From: Brasilonema angustatum HA4187-MV1
GTDB lineage: Bacteria; Cyanobacteriota; Cyanobacteriia; Cyanobacteriales; Nostocaceae
Assembly: GCA_019359695.1 (NCBI GenBank)
Contig: JAHHGV010000056.1
Location: forward strand, 1 to 49,103
Reading direction: 5' to 3'
Length of the DNA: 49,103 nt
Part shown: in pieces, positions 1 to 7,766 of the stretch
Layout: every line of letters starts with the position of its first letter
Position numbering within the stretch: the stretch's first letter is position 1
Program-made: the position numbers and the translations under genes
Notes under the pieces: model-generated
Seen by the model: only the letters and a program-made list of their open reading frames with translations
What the model was told of the DNA's origin: nothing
Databases searched by the model: none

Positions 1-39
1 AGCCGCACCAACAACAACCAGCGCCAAAAGGCTAACTAG
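1..39 (+). CDS. C-terminal end of a small Asn/Gln-rich repeat protein (cut by window start)
   Basis: The first 12 codons read SRTNNNQRQKAN and end at TAG 37-39. The TNNNQRQ string also occurs near the C-terminus of the protein at 160-546, so this is very probably the tail of a third tandem paralogue whose body lies outside the window. Nothing more can be said of its function. Confidence 0.6.
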   Translation, partial: SRTNNNQRQKAN

Positions 40-159
40 TCATTGATTTGCTGCTTTGGCGTTGCCAAATATTTGCTCAAACTGCAACGCCATGCTTTCA
101 CCACAACAAATAAGTTTTCAGTTTCACAACACACACACAACTAACAAGGTCAAAAAATT

Positions 160-546
160 ATGTTGAACAAATCTATTGCTTTCGGTTTACTGGCTGCAGG
201 TTTGATGATTGCTCCAACCGCCGCATTCGCAGGTCAATCACAAAACGTTGACCAGTATACAGAGCAAAACGGTGCTGCTGTCAACGGTAGTAGCGTGACT
301 CAAACCTCCATCACCAACAGCCATCAAGGGCAAAGTGCAAGAAGCCCTCGCACTGGCTATCGCTCTGACTATGGCTATCGCAACTACGGTCGTTCCGGCA
401 GAACTCCTCAAGACCAAGGTGCTCGTCAAACCACCATTCAAAATGGTTCGGCTGTCGATGGTTCTAGCACTGACCAATACAGCGAAACCAACAACAACCA
501 GCGTCAAAATGTTCGTGGTCGCAGTGGCGTCTACCGTGGCTACTAA
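160..546 (+). CDS. Small secreted Asn/Gln-rich repeat protein, curlin-like repeats (tentative)
   Basis: 128 residues. The N-terminus (MLNKSIAFGLLAAGLMIAP, then TAAFA|GQ) is a clear Sec signal peptide with cleavage near residue 25. The mature part is polar and carries two copies of a motif, EQNGAAVNGSSVTQ and IQNGSAVDGSSTDQ, separated by a Tyr/Arg/Gly-rich linker. Gln and Asn at regular spacing recall curlin (CsgA/CsgB) repeats, which form extracellular amyloid; that link is by appearance only. It is tandem with a related protein at 660-995 and a partial one at 1-39. No Cys and no catalytic motif. Expected location is extracellular or outer-surface. Confidence 0.75.
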   Translation: MLNKSIAFGLLAAGLMIAPTAAFAGQSQNVDQYTEQNGAAVNGSSVTQTSITNSHQGQSARSPRTGYRSDYGYRNYGRSGRTPQDQGARQTTIQNGSAVDGSSTDQYSETNNNQRQNVRGRSGVYRGY

Positions 547-659
547 TATACTGATGACATCAAAAAGCGTTGCAAACTCTTTAGTATCAGTTAATTCTTT
601 AACTACTTAAGCAACGCCACTGTTTCACAATCAATTCATAATTTAGGACGTAGTTAAAA

Positions 660-995
660 ATGGTGAAAAAAACCTTGACCCTGGGTCTTTTGGTCGCTGC
701 TGTGATGGTAATACCAACTGTAGCTTTCGCTGGCGAAGCTGTGACCAAGCAGGAGATTAATCAAAATTCTACAGTTGGTGGTGAAAATAGCCGAGTGAAT
801 CAGGCAGCAGACCAATACAGCATTCAGCAAAAAACTGGTCACCCCCGTTCTGGAAGACAAAATGCTAAGCAGCGCATCGACCAAAATGGTGCTGCGATCG
901 ATAACAGTAGTGTTGACCAGTATGCTTCTCAAAAAAGCGAGCAACTGCAACGAAATAGACAAAACAGAGGATCTTATATTCCTTACCGTCGTTAA
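660..995 (+). CDS. Small secreted repeat protein, paralogue of the 160-546 product
   Basis: 111 residues with a Sec signal peptide (MVKKTLTLGLLVAAVMVIPT, AFA|GE). The mature part has a diverged first repeat (NQNSTVGGENSRVNQ) and a clear second one (DQNGAAIDNSSVDQ) matching the upstream protein; the linker is again basic. It begins 113 bases after the previous stop in the same direction, so the pair probably arose by tandem duplication. A structural surface role is inferred from the repeats. Confidence 0.75.
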   Translation: MVKKTLTLGLLVAAVMVIPTVAFAGEAVTKQEINQNSTVGGENSRVNQAADQYSIQQKTGHPRSGRQNAKQRIDQNGAAIDNSSVDQYASQKSEQLQRNRQNRGSYIPYRR

Positions 996-1302
996 GCCTC
1001 AAGTACCAGTCTGTATTTAGTTTGCCGTCTCAAGCTGCTGTTGGTGTTGGGTCATGCATCTGCCAAACTCCTGATGAGTTCAACTCCGGAAATATATAGC
1101 AGTTCCTGCTAATTAGCCATTGGGTGTTGCTGGATCTATGTGACAAAGCAACCCCAAATAACTCACCAGTTTACAGAAAATTGCGAGTGTCTGTTGACAG
1201 TGCAGCGGTGTGTTATAGGTGAGGAGTTGATACATATTTTACCGATTTCCTAGTTTTACTATATGAAAGTCGGTTGTATTTTAGGAACAGAGGAATTAAG
1301 TC
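996..1302. other. Intergenic spacer, no gene seen
   Basis: About 300 bases without a convincing ORF or RNA gene. It should hold the promoter of the gene at 1303, whose start follows a plausible ribosome site (AGAGGA about 8 bases upstream). Confidence 0.5.
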
Positions 1303-1677
1303 ATGCCTGCCAGACAAACTATTTCATTACTAGTGGTACTCTCCGCGCTGATTGCACTACCTGCGAAAATTGCGATCGCAGATGACATTGATGTCGAAGG
1401 TAGTACTAGTAGGGTAACAATCGATGAAGAAGGTGGTATCACAATTAGAGACAGAAGACCTACTTACAGAACCACCTATCCTTCTCGTCGGGTACCCAAT
1501 TCTAGAAGAAACATTCGACAATACAGTCTTGATCAGCGTCTGCGGAGTTTGAGATATCCTCGCACAACACAAAGCTACTGTAACGGCAGACGAGTAGTCC
1601 GAACAAACACTGTACGCAGTGGCTCTAACAGCGCAAATAGTACTTACAGTTCAACAACCACAACAACTTGTCAATAA
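1303..1677 (+). CDS. Small secreted hypothetical protein, Arg/Ser/Thr-rich
   Basis: 124 residues. A signal peptide ends near LPAKIAIA|DD. The mature protein opens acidic (DDIDVEGSTSRVTIDEEGG), becomes strongly basic with many Arg-Tyr-Pro steps (about residues 50-95), and ends in a Ser/Thr-rich tail (TYSSTTTTTC). Two Cys in the C-terminal third could form a disulfide. I recognise no family. It lies 16 bases before the next gene, suggesting co-transcription. Confidence 0.7.
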   Translation: MPARQTISLLVVLSALIALPAKIAIADDIDVEGSTSRVTIDEEGGITIRDRRPTYRTTYPSRRVPNSRRNIRQYSLDQRLRSLRYPRTTQSYCNGRRVVRTNTVRSGSNSANSTYSSTTTTTCQ

Positions 1678-1693
1678 TACCAAGGGTACATAC

Positions 1694-2068
1694 ATGAAAT
1701 CCAAACTACTTTCTCTGGGCTTGTTCTCTCTAACAGCTGTTTCCCCCTTCTTTATTCCTTCCTTAACCCCTTCTGCGTCAGCAGGATGTATTGGTGTCAC
1801 TGCTGGAACACAAATAGCGATTTCCAGAGAAGCAAGCCAATCTACAAGAGTTAATCGTCAAAGTTCTCCAGGTTGTAGCGGTAGCACTGCTGTCAGCACA
1901 GGAAAGCAAGTTTGTATCAATGATGGTCGTTGCGAACAACGTCGCACTGTGAATCAAAATTTTGAAGGTGGTAACCGCAGGGGTTATGACCCTGTAAAAG
2001 ACATTAATGTTGATGTCAACGTTCCTGTGCACGTAAAATCACCAAGAGCACCTTTTTCCAATAGGTAA
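1694..2068 (+). CDS. Small secreted hypothetical protein with Cys residues
   Basis: The frame is open from 1619, but ATG 1694 is the better start because it begins a proper signal peptide (MKSKLLSLGLFSLTAVSPFF, cleavage near ASA|GC). 124 residues. The mature protein starts with Cys and has four Cys in its first half (GCIG, PGCSG, QVCIN, GRCEQ), consistent with one or two disulfides, then an Asn/Gln/Arg region and a DINVDVNVPVHVK stretch of alternating hydrophobics. Unrecognised; probably exported like its neighbours. Confidence 0.7.
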   Translation: MKSKLLSLGLFSLTAVSPFFIPSLTPSASAGCIGVTAGTQIAISREASQSTRVNRQSSPGCSGSTAVSTGKQVCINDGRCEQRRTVNQNFEGGNRRGYDPVKDINVDVNVPVHVKSPRAPFSNR

Positions 2069-2105
2069 GATAGTCCTAACGACTGATTTCAAAACTCTCT
2101 ATTTT

Positions 2106-2134
2106 CCGAAGTCCCTAGCAGGCGGGAACTTCGG
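2106..2134 (+). terminator. Hairpin after the 1694-2068 gene
   Basis: CCGAAG-TCCC (2106-2115) pairs with GGGA-A-CTTCGG (2124-2134, one bulged A) across a short loop and is followed by TTTC. Its place 38 bases after the stop fits a factor-independent terminator with a weak T tract. Confidence 0.5.
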
Positions 2135-2311
2135 TTTCATTGCTAGGGATCACTTTTGTGAACGCAGAAATTTCTGTTAAGTTTACACTACCGAGTGAAA
2201 TTTTTCTTCCCGCCTAACATATTCTCCAGCTATCAGCAGGTGACGCAATTATTTAAACAATTGAATGGGCTAATTGTGTACCTGCTGTTACTTCAATCTG
2301 GTTATGTCATC

Positions 2312-2983
2312 ATGAGTAAATTAGTGATTCTTGCAAGCTGTCTAGTGCTTCTAAGTGTAAGTACAGCTTTTGCACAAAATTTCGTCCGTAGTAGCCAGAA
2401 AACTTCCTCTGTTGTAGTTCAGACAGACAGCAATAGCGGACATACCAGCCAGAGGACTTCTTCTGTTATTGTTCAGACAGACAACAGTGACGAAAATGGT
2501 CATGATTCTTCCGTTGTTGTTCCAACAGACAGTTATGACGATGACGATTACGACGAAAGCAGCGAAGATTTTTCCGTTGTTGTTCCAACACACAGGAGTA
2601 GGGATATGAACAGATCCACGACATTCACTAGCCAACACTCTAGCTTTGGTGATTCCTTTGGATATCAAAAAAGCTCACTTCAGCTAAGTGCAGCGAATTT
2701 AAGTCAACCGCATATCTTGAGCATCAATACATCAAATGCTCAAATGACGGGTGAAGTTACTGTAAATGGTAAAGTTGTCAAGCAAATTAACAACGATAAA
2801 AACGTTAAGGTTAATTTGTCACCTTATTTATCAGTTGGTGAACACAAGGTGGAAGTATCAGCACGATACAATCCCCCATCATCTTCTGTGAGTGTAGAAC
2901 TGAGCGGTCCTGGTACTAACGTAGCCCAACAAAATAGTGGTAATGGTGCCTTAAACTACACTATGGATGTTAACGTACGCTAA
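2312..2983 (+). CDS. Secreted protein with SSVVVQTDS-type repeats
   Basis: The frame is open from GTG 2195, but ATG 2312 gives a standard signal peptide (MSKLVILASCLVLLSVSTAF|AQ), so 223 residues are preferred. The mature N-terminal part contains four spaced copies of a short motif: TSSVVVQTDS, TSSVIVQTDN, DSSVVVPTDS and FSVVVPTHRS, with an Asp-rich stretch (YDDDDYDESSED) between the last two. The C-terminal ~90 residues look like a small beta domain (TGEVTVNGKVVKQI, VGEHKVEVSARY). I know no function. The acidic run could bind cations. It closes the run of small exported proteins. Confidence 0.75.
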   Translation: MSKLVILASCLVLLSVSTAFAQNFVRSSQKTSSVVVQTDSNSGHTSQRTSSVIVQTDNSDENGHDSSVVVPTDSYDDDDYDESSEDFSVVVPTHRSRDMNRSTTFTSQHSSFGDSFGYQKSSLQLSAANLSQPHILSINTSNAQMTGEVTVNGKVVKQINNDKNVKVNLSPYLSVGEHKVEVSARYNPPSSSVSVELSGPGTNVAQQNSGNGALNYTMDVNVR

Positions 2984-3343
2984 GATCATACGATACGGAC
3001 ATGCTATCAGCCTCCGGCTTATCGTCAATTGTGTAGCTAACCTTGAATTCATTCACTGAATCTATAAACAAGCACACGAACTCGTAATCACTTATTCGCC
3101 CCAATAGCTTAATGGCTGCCTTGTAAAGGTTCTGCTATTTATAACTATCGCTCTTTGGCTTGCGGACTAGTAGCGAGTTTTTTCGTATTTTTTGGATCTG
3201 TTGCTGGTGTACCATAGGATAGACATACCCGTATCTCCTCCCTTCACACGAGTCCGACAAGCGCGTCAAGGGAGTCTACTATAGGCATAAGACTTCCCGT
3301 AGACTCCGTAGTGGGCTTTTTGTAGGTAGGGTATTTTAAATTA
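2984..3343. other. Intergenic spacer between the secreted-protein run and the PIN gene
   Basis: No ORF of note. The right part contains a hairpin described separately (3271-3307). The flanking genes converge, so terminators are expected here. Confidence 0.5.
3271..3316 (+). terminator. Hairpin with T run between convergent genes
   Basis: GGAGTCTAC (3271-3279) is perfectly complementary to GTAGACTCC (3299-3307), followed by GTAGTGGGC and TTTTT. The loop is long (19 bases), so it may be a dispersed palindrome used as a terminator. Confidence 0.4.
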
Positions 3344-3802
3344 CTATAAAATAGATCTAGTTGTACCTATTTGGCTTTCCAGATTTGCACGCATCCACAA
3401 TTCTGCAACAGACCAAATCCAAAATTTATTTCGTACTTGGGCAAAATCATCATAGTTATGGGTAACAATCGCATCCAGTTTTTCATCAGTGGCACAAACG
3501 AGTTCTACAGCAGACTCAAAATCTTGAAGAGGTGAAAAACGTGCTTGTTGGAGAATAGTTTGATCGATAGTACAGACTTGGATTTTGTCTTGCAGCCAAT
3601 TAATCACTAGTTCAGCGATATTTGTATTTTGCAAACGACTTGCATATGTGTGAATTTTTTGCCAACCAATATCTGTTATGTACATTTGAACCCACGGATG
3701 TACTCTATCTAATAACTCACTGACATCTCCTACAGAGTTATTACGATTCATCAAAGCCTCTAATATTAAATCAGCATCAACTAATATCCTGAACACTTTC
3801 AA
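3344..3802 (-). CDS. PIN-domain protein
   Basis: 152 residues. The opening FRILVDADLILEAL supplies the first conserved Asp pair of a PIN nuclease fold (D9, D11). The end of the fold is seen in the acidic stretch DFESAVELV and in DEKLDAIVTHNYDDF (about residues 105-120), matching the D-x-I-V-T-x-(N/D)-x-x-D/F pattern of VapC-like PIN proteins. Such proteins are usually Mg-dependent RNases, often toxins. No antitoxin gene is visible beside it, so a toxin-antitoxin role is not supported. The start appears to be TTG (3802); a GTG two codons further in is possible. The following spacer is AT-rich. Confidence 0.7.
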   Translation of the reverse strand: MKVFRILVDADLILEALMNRNNSVGDVSELLDRVHPWVQMYITDIGWQKIHTYASRLQNTNIAELVINWLQDKIQVCTIDQTILQQARFSPLQDFESAVELVCATDEKLDAIVTHNYDDFAQVRNKFWIWSVAELWMRANLESQIGTTRSIL

Positions 3803-4730
3803 ACCCCATTATTAACCTATCAATATATTGCGGAGAAATAAGATATTAGACTCACTGAGTCATGAATATACTTATATACAAACTGAAAAGATAGTATTTC
3901 GGATTTACGCACAATCAATGAGAAATATAAACTCGCTTTCGCACCACTCTACTGTCTGGCTAAGATGAGCAACTTTTGGTAGAGTGGCTAACACTCTACC
4001 TACGTAAGACGCCAGATAAATTTTTGTAGTTCCAAACAAGAGTAAAAGTTATTTCTACCCAAAATTTCAGTCAATATAACATCATATGTTGAATTTTTAC
4101 AAAGTTAATAAATACTTCTCACCTATAAGTTATAAAAATAACAAGGTGAGAAGCGTGATATCACTAATATCTCATAAAAGAATTCAATCAACTAATAAAA
4201 ATTTATGAAGTGTTTTGATTTTTATAAATGAAATGTATAAACTCTTCTTTAAAAATAAAAATAAAAATTTATATCTAAAGAAGGATTGATATTAAAGCAA
4301 CACTTAGTAATATCAAAAAACCATGATTAAAGTCACAGCTAAATAAATAAAGTCCGTCTTATATCTCAAACTCTTGCTGGACAAAAAATACAGTAGTTTA
4401 TAACAAGTGTCAGGTACAAGACCTAGGTCTAAAAGCTAGATATAAAGCCTGTTTTACTTCTGATTTTTGACGATTGACGCTTTTATTAAGCTGTATATTG
4501 ATATGGAAAAAAGGCCTCAAATCGAATTATGTTGAGGATAGATATCTAATCGATCTACAGCAGATTCGATGTTTATGAGGTACAGCAACCGATTCAAATT
4601 CAAAGTTTAAAAACCATCCCTGAAATTGGTGTACCTCACGTACCTCAAAAGCGCTGTAAAAACTTTGTCAGATCTAAGTTTGAGGTAATTTTAGATCTAG
4701 TTTTTTATAAAGTCTGACTAATAATTACTA
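3803..4730. other. AT-rich spacer, 0.9 kb, with hairpins but no gene
   Basis: No supportable ORF. Two features stand out: overlapping inverted repeats at 3944-4000 and a 10-bp stem at 4115-4124/4144-4153 (CTTCTCACCT with AGGTGAGAAG). The stretch at about 4570-4710 stays open in one frame but has no recognisable start or homology, and could be a decayed coding remnant. Confidence 0.4.
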
Positions 4731-6131
4731 TTATTGATGAGATTTAAGCAACAAATAATATAACTGCCCATGACTAACAGTCACACCAGCGCGATCGCCT
4801 GCTATCTTACCTGAACCTAAAAAATAATCTACTCGCCCCGCACCTTTAATTGCACCTCCCGTATCTTGATCAAGAACATACCGACTGACAATTCGATGCT
4901 CCATTTGTTTAGTAACAGAATTAACAAAAGGGAAGGGGGCGCGAATCAACGCCAAAGCACCAGGAGGCATAAGCGATTTATCTGTTGCAATTGAGCGTTC
5001 AGCGGTTAGTGGTTCTTTGATAGAACCTTGTGCGGGTGCACCGTGGTTTTCTTGAAAAAACACAAAGCTGGGATCGCGAGGGATATAAACATTTAACTCT
5101 TGTGGATACTTCTGAAAATAGTTGAGGATCTTCGGCATCGTCAAACCCTCAAGCGGTAACTTACCATCGTTCGCCAGTTCTCGCCCGATACTCTTGTAGT
5201 TGTAAGCGGTGTTACCAGCATAACCTATTGTTGTTTGAGTGCCATCAGGAAGTCGAAGTTTGGCTGAACCTTGAATCTGCACTAAATACGGTTCTAGGCG
5301 ATCGCGAAACCAAAACAACTCTAACCCCCGCAATCTACCAATTGAAGCTTGCAACCCATCGGCACCTTCTAGTTCCAAGCGTGTGGGATGAGGTTTTTGC
5401 CATGAGCTAATATCAGGTGGTATGCGATAAACAGGATAGCGAAACTCTGGAGTAGGAACACGACTAGCAGCATAAACTGGTTCATAGTATGCTGTAAACA
5501 GCACCGAGCCTTTTTTGTCTCCCCCCACTGACTGGTAAAAAACAAATTCCTTTGCTATTGCTGCATTAAGTTCTACAGCAGATTTAGATTTTAATACCAG
5601 TTCTCGGAATCTTTGCAAACTTTTGATAACGCGATCGCGTGTCATTCCCACCACCGGATACTGTTGATACACCCCCGCCGCATCGCTAGAAGAAAGGTAC
5701 TGCAAACTGCGATCTACAGCTGTCAACAAAGCTTTTTTATCTGGTGATTGACTGTTTTCGCCCCATAACTGACTATCCAAACAAGAAGTATCGCCCTCGC
5801 AACAAGGAAACGGTGACTTCGCAATGGGTACTAATGGAGGTGGGGCTGTTTGCTGTTGAACAATTTTGTCCTGTAATGGAGCTTGAGAGGATACTGGTAG
5901 TTGCCATTTTGTCACCCGACACTGTGGTGGACTCAATGCTAAATGCCCCAAAGGTTGCATAAATAATAACAGAATTATAGGGGCTATAGGGAGACTGATG
6001 GCGATACGCGTTCGCGCAGGGTGTCCGAAGGACTTAGAGTCAAGCCTGCGGCTTATCGCTCGTAAAGATACGGCACTTTGCCCCATTGCGACAAATGTCT
6101 TTTTGATCATTTTTTCTAAACTGCGTGACAT
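4731..6131 (-). CDS. mltA: MltA-family lytic murein transglycosylase
   Basis: 466 residues. MltA enzymes cleave the MurNAc-GlcNAc bond of peptidoglycan to 1,6-anhydro products. Visible landmarks are the MltA domain opening (LFTAYYEPVYAASR, with PEFRYPVYR after it), the central LFWFRDRLEPYLVQIQGSA, and the C-terminal 3D domain with its Asp residues (DTGGAIKGAGRVDYFLG). An N-terminal hydrophobic segment (about residues 43-66) would be a signal anchor or signal peptide into the periplasm. The first ~45 residues are odd: codons 24-45 are made of a dispersed cyanobacterial repeat (5998-6063), so the native start may lie further in, or the repeat extended the N-terminus. Confidence 0.88.
   Translation of the reverse strand: MSRSLEKMIKKTFVAMGQSAVSLRAISRRLDSKSFGHPARTRIAISLPIAPIILLLFMQPLGHLALSPPQCRVTKWQLPVSSQAPLQDKIVQQQTAPPPLVPIAKSPFPCCEGDTSCLDSQLWGENSQSPDKKALLTAVDRSLQYLSSSDAAGVYQQYPVVGMTRDRVIKSLQRFRELVLKSKSAVELNAAIAKEFVFYQSVGGDKKGSVLFTAYYEPVYAASRVPTPEFRYPVYRIPPDISSWQKPHPTRLELEGADGLQASIGRLRGLELFWFRDRLEPYLVQIQGSAKLRLPDGTQTTIGYAGNTAYNYKSIGRELANDGKLPLEGLTMPKILNYFQKYPQELNVYIPRDPSFVFFQENHGAPAQGSIKEPLTAERSIATDKSLMPPGALALIRAPFPFVNSVTKQMEHRIVSRYVLDQDTGGAIKGAGRVDYFLGSGKIAGDRAGVTVSHGQLYYLLLKSHQ
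5998..6063. repeat. Dispersed palindromic repeat inside the mltA 5' end
   Basis: The segment GCGATACGCGTTCGCGCAGG followed by GTGTCCGAAGGACTTAGAG and a GCCTGCGGCTTATCGCT tail is of a type I recognise from many Nostocales spacers. Here it is read in frame as about residues 24-45 of MltA. Confidence 0.6.
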
Positions 6132-6353
6132 AGGGCATATGTTTAAGCAACGATTGGCAAGCCTGGGCTGTGATGAAAATTGCTTACATCTTACCCCTCA
6201 CCACTGATGATCATTCAATTATCAGTTATCAACTGTCAATTGTCAGGCATCCAGCACCATGATTTTCTTTTTAGAGAATTGAGATTCAGATGCCCGACAA
6301 TTCTTACAAAGTTGGACATCTTGTTTTTTCACAAATCCTTTAGGACTGCTATC

Positions 6354-7679
6354 TCACTCGTTCATATTATGATATGTAGCAACAGCAGAGGGCGATACAC
6401 GATTCAAATAACGGAATATCCAGTATTTGAATATCGTATCTAAAATCACTGGAAATGTAGCAATAAATAGGAATATAAAACCGTGATTTGCTGGTAATCC
6501 CCAATGGCGCGAAACACCTTCTAAAATAACTTCCCAACCATGAGGAGAGTGGAAACCCACAAAAATATCAGTAAACAAAATTATAATAAATGCCTTGGCA
6601 CTGTCACTAAGACCGTAGACAATATGGTCAAAGAAATCTTTGAGTTCCGCTATTTCTTTTTTACTAACAAGCAACAAGCAGGAAAACGCAATAACAGACA
6701 ATATATCAGCAAAAACATTTTTCAGGGCATTAGAACTAGTCTCACTAAATTCCTCAGAAATTTCATGAGCCTTTGTTTTTATCTGATTTTCCATCTGCTC
6801 AAGAGATAATGGTTCGGCATTGAGCAGCAAGTTATCAAATTTTATTCTCTCTTCAAATTTTTCTAGCTTTTCGAGAGCTTCTTCTTCCATTTCAAAATTC
6901 AGGAACAGACCAGCTTCATTCGCAGAGTTTTTTTGAAAAGTACGGTCCACAATCGGCCCAACAATCAGAGATTTTGACAATTGATGAGTCAAAATAGGAA
7001 CTATAATAAGGAGAAGCAGGAATTTGACAGATATTATTGTTCTTCTTTGTGTATTACGGAAGTTTTTAACGACATCTTGTTCTGCTTGGGGGTCTAACTC
7101 AACTTGCAAACGAGTAAAAGTACTAAGAATCGAACGCGGTAGAACCCCTGTCGCATTTGCCTTATTTTGAGATATATTATTATCTAATCTCTGAGTTGAT
7201 AAGTTCTGTTGTTTTAATTGATTACTTGAGGGTTGTATTTTTATTAAACTATTATCTTTATTAATTTGAACTTGGGAATGTAATTCGTCCAAATTGGTGT
7301 ATTTTGCTGTGATTTCATCAATGAATGTGAGTTTTTGTAAAATCACAGAAGGCTGTGGAAACTGTATACCGAATTCATTTGCAGCTTTTTGATTAGATTC
7401 GCTCAGAAAAAAACGGCTTGCCTTAAATTCTGTTAGCCGCATTCGGACAATTTTTAATTGTTTTTTTAGGTATGACTCAAAATAGTCCATGACATTACGG
7501 CTGTACTTAGTTGATGTAATGTCTATTTTACTACTATTAAAATCTTTATCTTCTATTGCCTTAATCTGCAATGCCGCTTTGTAAGCCTCGTCTAGAGAAC
7601 GCTCTGAGGTGCGTAAGTACCATCTGTAAGAGGCTACTAGAAAAGGGTATATTTTTTGGCGAAAAATAGAAATAATCAT
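6354..7679 (-). CDS. pxcA: Proton extrusion protein PxcA (CemA/CotA family)
   Basis: 441 residues. PxcA/CemA proteins are envelope membrane proteins needed for light-induced proton extrusion and, through it, inorganic carbon uptake in cyanobacteria and chloroplasts. The family is recognised by the N-terminal YRWYLRTSERSLDEAYKAA segment, the central hydrophobic span before SKSLIVGPIVD, the soluble EEEALEKLEKFEERI helix, and the C-terminal membrane part with KKEIAELKDFFDHIVYGLSD, GFHSPHGWEVILEG, GLPANHGFIFLFIATFP and FKYWIFRYLNRVSPSAV. Four membrane segments are expected. It starts 87 bases from the divergent gene at 7767, so the two promoters share that gap. Confidence 0.92.
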   Translation of the reverse strand: MIISIFRQKIYPFLVASYRWYLRTSERSLDEAYKAALQIKAIEDKDFNSSKIDITSTKYSRNVMDYFESYLKKQLKIVRMRLTEFKASRFFLSESNQKAANEFGIQFPQPSVILQKLTFIDEITAKYTNLDELHSQVQINKDNSLIKIQPSSNQLKQQNLSTQRLDNNISQNKANATGVLPRSILSTFTRLQVELDPQAEQDVVKNFRNTQRRTIISVKFLLLLIIVPILTHQLSKSLIVGPIVDRTFQKNSANEAGLFLNFEMEEEALEKLEKFEERIKFDNLLLNAEPLSLEQMENQIKTKAHEISEEFSETSSNALKNVFADILSVIAFSCLLLVSKKEIAELKDFFDHIVYGLSDSAKAFIIILFTDIFVGFHSPHGWEVILEGVSRHWGLPANHGFIFLFIATFPVILDTIFKYWIFRYLNRVSPSAVATYHNMNE

Positions 7680-7766
7680 TGTTGGTAATCATCCAGCATA
7701 GTTTTATGACTCTTAAACTTAAGTTAACGTACGAAATGTCTGAAAAAATCTCCAAGGAGATGATTT

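Noticed and set aside
3344-3802. Toxin-antitoxin module for the PIN protein
   Set aside because: No small ORF with a DNA-binding or antitoxin pattern lies directly upstream. Only AT-rich spacer is present.
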